A stretch of DNA of 64,000 nucleotides from Taenia hydatigena (taxonomy: Eukaryota > Platyhelminthes > Cestoda > Cyclophyllidea > Taeniidae), in the NCBI GenBank assembly GCA_036345935.2, contig JADWOT020000008.1, positions 4,691,114 through 4,755,113 of the forward strand, read 5' to 3'. Below are positions 58,701-64,000 of the stretch, in pieces. Both the position numbers and the translations under genes were made by a program. The notes under the pieces are model-generated. The model was not told the origin of the DNA, made no database searches, and saw nothing but the letters and a program-made list of their open reading frames with translations. The first letter of the stretch is position 1. Each line of letters begins with the position of its first letter.

Positions 58701-61252
58701 GGTGGAGGTGGAGGTGGTGGCAATGGTGATTGTGATGGACTCCTTCCAGATAGCGTCAACAGGTGAACATGACGACTTGACTAAGGCGTGTGTCCCAGGG
58801 GCGATGGAGTTTTATTGCCTCACACTCTGCAAATCCACTATTCCCATTGGTCACTTACCGCCTTGCAAATCATATTTGACCAATAGGCTAGGCATATCGA
58901 AGGGTTTTACTCTTCGAGTCGAGAGTCCTTATTAATGGGTTGAAACATCACTAAAGTACACATTGGTCACGACTGAAAGGAGTCAATTATCCAGATTGAG
59001 TCTCGTGGTCTGTTTAGTTTCTCATTAATTACTAGTTTAGCTTTTGAAGTCAAATAAAATCAGAGAGCTTTGTTACTCACTTAAAGCAATGTCAAATTTT
59101 CTAAGACTTTGATTGCCTCGTGCCAGGCGATTAGATTTAATCAAAGGGTTGGCGTTTGTGGGAGGGTGGGGAATGGGGGTCAAAGGTGAGTTAAAGCAAC
59201 CAATTAGAAAGCCGTCTTCAAGGTCAGTCCGATGATGATTGAGTTAAAGAATCGAAGAAGCTGACGTTCTGATTTTCTATGACAAAAGGGAAGTGAGTTG
59301 GGGCAACTCATGACCTGATTCACGCCATATCAAATTAACTACCAGATTTCTCCTAGTTTGAGGGATCACGTCGCCAGTTTGCATAAAATTGTGGAGTAAA
59401 GTTGGAACGAAGGCGCTTGTTTTTGCCCCACATGTGGAGGGGTGTGGCGCTGTTTGTTTTGGTCCCTACCTCTAAGGAAGGCCACAGGAATTGAAGGTCA
59501 CACACACACACACACACACGCACGTAAATACCTAAATTGACAGTGCAGTCAAAGTACTGGGACACCGCAGAGCAGCCACAATAAACACCACGAAATGTGG
59601 GTAAAAGAAAGTGGTGAGTCGGATTTTGCAAGAAGAAAATGGAGGAGGAAAAAATGCATGTGTTAAATGCACGATCGGTAAAACTTCCTCACACCAGGGC
59701 GGAATTGTAGCGCGCAGCTCATGCATAAGTAAATCGCAGTTTTCCTACCAGTAAATTTGTCCACCAACCTTGATAGCCACTCGTCGTGTAAGTGGTCATT
59801 TTCTCACTCTGCCGTGGCACAAGAAATCGCTTATGCATTCTGGCCAACTTTCTGTCGTAGGATTGGTATGAAGTGGGCATTTTGTGAGGACCTAGACACC
59901 GAGACAGGTAAGGCTGGAGTGGCGTTTAAAACACACCGTCTGTGTGAAGGTTGTGTTTGTTCTTGGCCCGCCCCTTAAAGTACACCTCATTTTTCCCAAC
60001 ATTTACGCATCATAGCGATGGCAATAAATTGCAGTTACGACATTCAGGCACGTGGTCTGAGAATAATTGAGATTCACTTTTTAATTCCAATCAACTAATC
60101 ACATTAACAGGTTGAAAGCTTATACAGAGACGACTAGTTTTGCATTGTTGAAGTAAATAAGTCTGGTCTTCTGTCTGAGGTCAGTTGCTGCTGGAATCCG
60201 TTTAATGTCGGCTTAAAACCCGGTTGTGATAAAAGGGGTCACCTGAGGGAATCCGCTCTCGCACTCCAGCCCGGCGACCCTTCACTAGGTCAGCATCTTT
60301 GCCTCCTGTCCCCTTGCACAGGAGGGTTTACCAACGAGAAGGAAGTAAAGATTAATGTAGGAGCGTAATAATCTTCCAATGAGCCGGGCTTGCCAAGTTA
60401 AAACGTTGCCTTCCTATCTCATTTTGCTCTCTCTACTGTCAGTTCTATATTGCATGTGATTGCCTGGTGCTGTAGTCAAGAAAAGACCATTTACAATTGT
60501 GACTTGAAAAAATATTAGCAGAAGAGTGGGTGGAGAGGTGGAGAATGAGTTTGAAACAGTTTCTCCGATCTCTCCTTCTCAATCCCTTGCCCAATCTAAC
60601 AAAAGTGAAAGTCTTCTCCTAGCTGAAATCTGTAATTTGTGGCTTGATGTTTGTGTTTGTTGTTGTCTAGTAAAAGAAAACCAAAAAGCAAGCATATCCG
60701 TTTTTAAGTGAAAAGACATTCTTGATCACCTTTGAGTGGAGAGATTTAAGCTGTGAGCTCATGGTAAGTAGGTCCGTTCTAAACCCACCACACCGAGGTA
60801 CGCACGGAAGTGGATGGAAAGTGAAGGAGTGAGCACTTCAGAAGCCAGAGGTAGGTATTCAGTAAAATTATTTTGAGTCAATTAAAAGACGGGTTCGTTA
60901 ACCCACTGATCGTTGCGGTTAGCCATCCAAATCTCTTAGGCGGTCAGCAGCTTATCGGTCCAAACTGATGGCCTCCGAAGCACATCCTCTGGCATTTGTT
61001 GTAATACCATGTGGACTGATGACTTCCACGACCAAACACTAAAAATTAGCAACATTCATCACCAACCGCCTAAAGCAGTAGCGACTCGTGGTTGCCTACC
61101 TGAGTCAAGAACGAGCGTATATTTGAGACCTCAATGGCACGTTCTGCTACATCCATTCGCGCCATCTCACAAAATGCTATGAAACAGATTGGGTTGAACT
61201 TGCTCCATGCTGAGGACATGCGCAGGTCAGAGATCTTAAGGTGACCCAACAT
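40162..61252 (-). CDS. Diverged copine (C2A-C2B-VWA) with extended C-terminal tail
   Basis: Copines are cytosolic calcium-dependent phospholipid-binding proteins that move to membranes. Exons read: 61100-61252, from 57113 (3' end uncertain), 55843-55922, 53602-53705, 53310-53414, 53133-53180, 52428-52500, 51790-51845, 51670-51731, 51421-51588, 51101-51176, 50524-50651, 47855-47957, 46618-46675, 45640-45713, 42258-42365 and 40162-40731. Diagnostic copine motifs include LDKKDMFGKSDPY, FPAFGFGTRIG, SNPNCKGVSGVLAAY, SKYFVLLIL, LPISIIFIGVG and LAKEVLAELPAQ. From 53705 to the stop every junction is GT-AG and phase-consistent except 52428/51845. Exon 2 lacks a clear donor and the C2A-C2B linker exon is unassigned. 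The total is roughly 690 aa, against about 540-560 in typical copines. The orthologue number is not assigned. Confidence 0.9.
40800..41440 (+). repeat. Dispersed repeat family, copy in the last copine intron
   Basis: Contains GAAGCTGTCTACGTTGCCTG, CATGAAAATACCAATTAAGTG and the CGCCGTCAGACATCTTCTCA region shared with 13655 and 33490. Most lies in the intron upstream of the last copine exon. Confidence 0.55.
42258..51845 (-). CDS. Copine-type VWA domain exons with altered metal site
   Basis: Nine exons (51790-51845 to 42258-42365) code the linker and the copine VWA domain. In order they give NVKVSISTNACSFLDYIL, VIVGIDLSSQIHQ, LQEYDSDELFPAFGFGTRIG, SNPNCKGVSGVLAAY, SKYFVLLILTTGFVDD, LPISIIFIGVGGGKFE, EEACRDNVQFVEMRRF and LAKEVLAELPAQ. 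Canonical copines have D-F-T-G-S-N and T-D-G at the metal site. Here these are D-L-S-S-Q and T-T-G, so two metal-ligand positions have changed. Domain assignment is clear from six collinear motifs; loss of metal binding is inference. Confidence 0.88.
42366..45639 (-). other. Copine intron with overlapping open frames of unclear status
   Basis: 3.3 kb between the last two VWA exons. On the minus strand two overlapping frames (42848-43260) are open and protein-like but need a frameshift to join. On the plus strand the right end holds exons of the candidate nested gene. The rest shows no clear features. Confidence 0.35.
44957..46013 (+). CDS. Candidate antisense gene nested in the copine locus (four exons, 5' end not found)
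   Basis: Four splice-bounded segments join in frame: 44957-45110, 45224-45325, 45460-45623 and 45983-46013 with stop TAA. Acceptors are good (GTGTTTGCAG, CTTTCATCCCCAG, CCAACTTGACAG). The donors are GTGATA, GTACAT and GTGAGA, the first two weak. The protein segments look natural (SDNDLLALEEIFSQQYGRMR, HDPFISYVGYMKNKDLPFEA, LRRKSRAELAKLKKYAGEVQ), but no family is recognised. The third intron contains copine exon 45640-45713 on the other strand. The first segment starts in phase 2, so an upstream exon is expected and was not located with confidence. An alternative frame through 45206-45598 is also open, which weakens the case. Confidence 0.35.
48130..48760 (+). repeat. Dispersed repeat family, longest copy
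   Basis: Contains all recognised modules in order: a CGTGCCAACAG-like head, CACATATTCTGCC, CCTAAAGGACAACT, GAATCGGTGACGACCCGCAG, AAGTGACAACAGCCGTAACC, GAAGCTGTCTACGATACCTG, GATGTCAATTGAGTGAACAC and AACCCCGTCCTGCATTA. No ORF, no clear terminal inverted repeats and no poly(A) tail were seen. Confidence 0.55.
50030..50130 (+). repeat. Dispersed repeat family, short copy
   Basis: Carries GTCCACCTTCGACAACTATC, then GAAGCTTTCTGTGGTACCCT and ATGGAGATGTCA, matching the middle of the 48 kb and 41 kb copies. Confidence 0.5.
52428..52500 (-). CDS. Copine exon: end of C2B
   Basis: The acceptor CTCCCCAACAG restores a Gly codon with the previous exon, then DVIGEFITTARCLLTCSQ to NFE. It matches DLIGTFQTTMTKLKEA of copines. 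The donor GAG|GTAGTA is phase 0, which conflicts with the next recognised exon at 51845. Confidence 0.85.
53133..53414 (-). CDS. Copine exons: C2B middle (two exons)
   Basis: Exon 53310-53414 reads WERCYQSEVVKKTLAPDWKP and ends at LCEGNLD, matching the copine HRTEVVKNNLNPVW region. Exon 53133-53180 reads SEICFRCFDWDGANGEG and keeps the FDWD aspartates of the second calcium loop. The intron between them is 129 bases. Phases 2/2/2 agree on both sides. Confidence 0.88.
53602..53705 (-). CDS. Copine exon: C2B first calcium loop
   Basis: Reads ENIVLKMQGVGLDKKDMFGK followed by SDPYIIILRRNDRG. The LDKKDMFGKSDPY loop is nearly identical to other copines and keeps both calcium-ligand aspartates, unlike C2A in the same protein. 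Donor AA|GTGAGT, phase 2. Confidence 0.9.
53706..55842 (-). other. Copine intron(s) holding the unassigned linker exon
   Basis: The C2A-C2B linker (about 20 residues) must be coded here, entering in phase 2 and leaving in phase 0. The best candidate starts near 54750 after GCTTACTTTCAG and reads CKIPRGLIHFKIWIDTM, similar in pattern to the copine RPAGKGSITISAEEI strand, but no GT donor follows before an in-frame TAA. A GC-rich hairpin region lies at 55173-55238, and a worn dispersed-repeat fragment at about 53920-54060. Confidence 0.35.
55173..55238. other. GC-rich hairpin-forming island in a copine intron
   Basis: CTGG/CCAG (55173-55176 with 55184-55187) and ACCGG/CCGGT (55200-55204 with 55212-55216) form small stems. 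A longer alternative stem pairs 55214-55221 with 55231-55238, including G-T pairs, and competes with the second hairpin. Strongly GC-rich against AT-rich surroundings. It matches no tRNA, hammerhead or other RNA pattern I could verify. Confidence 0.35.
55843..55922 (-). CDS. Copine exon 3: end of C2A
   Basis: Acceptor TTTTTTTCCAATAG and donor AAG|GTAGGA. Reads DSLLLGSAEISVGRTIHSGG and ends in APL plus two bases. It matches the copine DDDFLGECECTLGQIV stretch, keeping the LG turn. Phase 0 in, phase 2 out. Confidence 0.72.
57036..57113 (-). CDS. Copine exon 2: C2A core strand region (3' end uncertain)
   Basis: Acceptor GAATTTTCAG, phase 0 with exon 1. It reads NFPYPYQLDCYVLELEQWAL, aligning with the copine FIIDYYFEVVQKLKFGVYD segment. 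The frame stays open to 56994, but the only in-frame GT (C|GTCTCC at 57034) is a weak donor with a phase that does not fit the next known exon. A small exon may be missing, or a non-consensus donor is used. Confidence 0.55.
57114..61099 (-). other. Large first copine intron, no gene seen
   Basis: About 4 kb between copine exons 1 and 2. It holds a short (CA)n microsatellite at 59499-59523 and TTCC/GGAGG-rich tracts. Short ORFs on both strands lack splice support and look like chance. Confidence 0.5.
59499..59523 (+). repeat. (CA)n microsatellite
   Basis: About ten CA dinucleotides followed by CGCACG, within the first copine intron. Confidence 0.9.
61100..61252 (-). CDS. Copine exon 1: first half of a degenerate C2A
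   Basis: 51 codons from ATG, ending at CAG|GTAGGC. It aligns with the copine C2A start: LKISDLRMSSAWSKFNP stands where other copines have a Ser-Lys-Ser-Asp-Pro loop, and ERAIEVSNIRSFLTQ matches the ERTERIKNCLNP region. The calcium-binding Asp of the SDP loop is Asn here. A pyrimidine-rich acceptor (TTCTCCGTCTCTATAAG) ends directly at the ATG, so either this is a trans-spliced 5' end or a small upstream exon adds residues. Confidence 0.72.
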
Positions 61253-64000
61253 CTTATAGAGACGGAGAACGGAGTGCGATAAAAATTAATGATAGCTTAG
61301 AGCACAACAAAATTTCAAAGCGTAGAAGAATAAATCGTCGGTTGCATCTCGCAGATTCCAACACGTTACACCAAGGCATTGTAGTGGTTTATTCCGAGAG
61401 CCACAAAGATTTTGTAGTCATCCGGTACAAGAAGGAGGCTTATTAAGAGAAGCCGTTGGGTGATATAAGAGAGTAGATATTTAGTAGAAGGTTCAGAGGC
61501 GACGATATTTTAGTAAAAAATTTTCCAATTATTAGGCATTATTACTAGGCAACATAAATTAAATTCGTTTTATCCATGTCAGCAAATGCATTGAGCAATT
61601 TGAAACCAGACAATCCTTTTTTAAGTTAGGTGAAGCGGCATTTAGAGGAAATGACGGCGAAAAATTGTAAAATATTATTGTTTAATCTTCACCATGGCTG
61701 AGTTGTGCCCGCTCCACATGACTAAAAGAAGCTCAAAACGAACTGTACATTCATTATTTTTGTATTTCATATTCTCCACATTTTTATAAGGCAGTTTGAC
61801 ACAAAATCCTTTACCTTAAAAAGTGCGTCGTGGGGAGATTTAAAACTCAATTAGAATGGTAAAGATTGGAGCAGAGAGGGAAGGAGGAAGAAACCGAATC
61901 ACCAACTCTCTTTCTACCAGTACCTCTCTTGTGATTGTTCTTCAACTTGACCGTGGTGATTAGCACCTTCTCTTGACACATAAATTAGGGAATCACGTGA
62001 GAAACAGAAACAACGCTCAAGAAACTAAAAGGGGATGGGAATTGCAGTGGTCAGGTGTTTGGTTTCCAAAACTGGATTCGCAAGCTGCTAGCTCATTAAA
62101 AAGGATTAGCATCACTGTGATAGCAGTAATTTCACTATACCATCGAGAACTAATCGTCATAGTTTGTAATGAAAAGTGCTATCCAGGAAAATGACAACAA
62201 TTCCTGGAGAAATGCTGTGAGTAAGGTCTATATTAGTCGCACCATCAAGTAGTCTTTAATCCTATAAGCACATAATTTACTATGAGCAGTCATCGATTCG
62301 AAATATTCTTAACTTTTTATTGCTTGCTCCGATCAGAATAACTAGCACGCTTTTCCGGAGTCAAGTTAAAACATGCAAATTGCAATTTCATGTTTGAATT
62401 GGTGCTTTAGTAAGAAAACACGAGACACAGCTGCAGCGACACCTAAGACTTAACCCTCAAAAAATACTAGCTTTTGACTTTTAGTTAGCATTTAATATCA
62501 AGCATAGCAGAAGAACTAGACTAAAGAAGAGTTGCATGCATGTTTATGCCAATTTTATTAGCCAGAATCGAGTTTCCCTCTCGTCTTAGATTATTTAAAT
62601 TAGTTAATAGAACACTGATAATGACTTGGGTTCTTATTACAGCGCAGGCCAACACATTCGCCCTTTCTCCATTTTGAATTAAGGCAATTCACCCAAGGTC
62701 ATTTTAGTTGACACATTTCACCATCTCTGGTTCGTTAGTGGGTTTCGACACAATACAAAATAAAATAACTGATTATCTCTTATATACAGCTCATTTTGCA
62801 TAAGTTTTTCAGATGCTTAGAAATTAGAATTCTGGTTCAATGAAACCACAAATTAACCGTTTGAAAATACACAAAAGTTAAACGCGTATGAACTTAAACT
62901 GACAAGCTGTTCAACTTTATTTGCTTACATATAAAAGTATTTGAAACAAATGGAATTTTATATACGTGACGAGATGAAAATTTTGTCTTTTATAGATGCG
63001 CCAATTTGGCTTACTCAGCAAGTTTCCCCATCCTGCCACCTATAAGCGTGTCATAAAACCAACTTTTCAACTGTTTGTAGTTTTGCCCCTTCAAGTCAAA
63101 ACAGCCCAAGTCTTGAGCAAAATGCGAGCCTCATATCTTGCTGATTACATTAATAAGTGATGGAGACATTAATATTTGTGTCTAGAGGCCAAAAGACGCA
63201 TTATCAGCAGTAATTATTAAGGAAGCACCACTTAGAATGCGCGTGATGCAAACATCACTAACTGGGTGGATGGAAAAAAACAAGCCCATAAAAGGTGTTT
63301 TTTGTTTATATGTCGATAAATTTTAAAATGGGTGAGTAATTGAGAGAGTGAGAAAGATTAATGCGGGTATGGAATGCAGTAGGCAGAGGAGGCAGCCTCG
63401 AAAGGAGAAATTTCATTTCCCACATCAATAAATGCTATCTTTGGCAACCCTTTTTTGCCCAGCTAAAGTAATTAATTCTACCGCATAGGCTCATAAACTA
63501 TGACCGTCTATGGCTTACATTTCTACACCCTTTGAAATGAAAAATTGGAAATGCTTGAAAGAAATTTGCTACTTGCTTTATTTGAAGGCTAGTTAGGCAC
63601 TTTTATGAAATAACCAAATCAAGCCCCCCATCATGTTCCCTGCTTTCGTGTTGGATTCAATTTATCCACATGCTAGCTGATTTTGTTTTTAATTAGAAAC
63701 TAATGAGTGTGGGGTGGAGCACCAACACTTTAAGGCTACACCATTGTTTTTTGGTGAGAGGTCGCCTTGGTAACTTGAAAGTTTGATCAGTCCGTGGTAA
63801 ATTTACTTACGCAACTAATAATCTGCCTTCACATGCACTTTTTTGTTTGTCGAAACTTTTAAATTTTTTTAGCTCTTATTGACTAAGAGAAGGTGAATGC
63901 TGTGGGTGTTAAATTTAGAATGGCTGTTTACATAAGGCTTCCTTTATGCCTAGAAATTTATGCCTTGCCTTGTTTTGTAAAACGGCTTATTTTTTACCAT
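61253..64000. other. AT-rich stretch upstream of copine, no gene seen
   Basis: The first few hundred bases probably hold the copine 5' UTR and promoter. A fragment near 61380-61460 resembles the end of the dispersed repeat family. The rest is AT-rich with no supported exon or RNA gene. Confidence 0.4.

Overview
The window looks like nuclear DNA of an intron-rich metazoan. A parasitic flatworm, most likely a tapeworm, fits best. The reasons are moderate AT richness, introns from 43 bases to about 4 kb, strongly diverged versions of conserved eukaryotic genes, 3' splice acceptors placed directly before start codons (as in spliced-leader trans-splicing lineages), and many worn interspersed repeats. 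I saw no bacterial, phage or CRISPR features. The species assignment is inference.

Left part (1-20.8 kb): I found no convincing gene. It holds one copy of a roughly 400-base duplication (8.73-9.17 kb; partner at 19.69-20.06 kb), a degenerate tandem array rich in AGGTCA and TGACGTCA-like motifs (17.97-19.33 kb), a C-rich pyrimidine tract and small microsatellites.

Gene cluster (20.8-28.3 kb): TSEN34, a catalytic subunit of the tRNA-splicing endonuclease, lies on the minus strand with six exons that join in frame and keep the Tyr/His/Lys triad. A three-exon gene of unknown function sits antisense inside its last intron. Head-to-head with TSEN34, 86 bases away, is a 74-residue ORF on the plus strand. 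A second head-to-head pair follows: a two-exon gene of unknown function (minus) and a single-exon gene with a diverged KH-like RNA-binding segment (plus).

Repeat-rich stretch (28.3-40 kb): mostly noncoding, with an array of about five imperfect 235-315-base units at 35.5-36.8 kb and several copies of an old dispersed repeat family.

Right part (40.2-61.3 kb): one large minus-strand copine gene (C2A, C2B, copine-type VWA) spread over at least 17 exons. Its C2B domain keeps the calcium-site aspartates, C2A has lost key ones, the VWA metal site is altered at two positions, and the last exon adds a tail of about 170 residues that ordinary copines lack. A set of phase-compatible exons on the plus strand (44.96-46.01 kb) suggests another nested antisense gene. 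From 61.3 to 64 kb I see no gene.

The gene models come from splice-site reading and family comparison by eye. Three copine junctions remain unresolved and are flagged.
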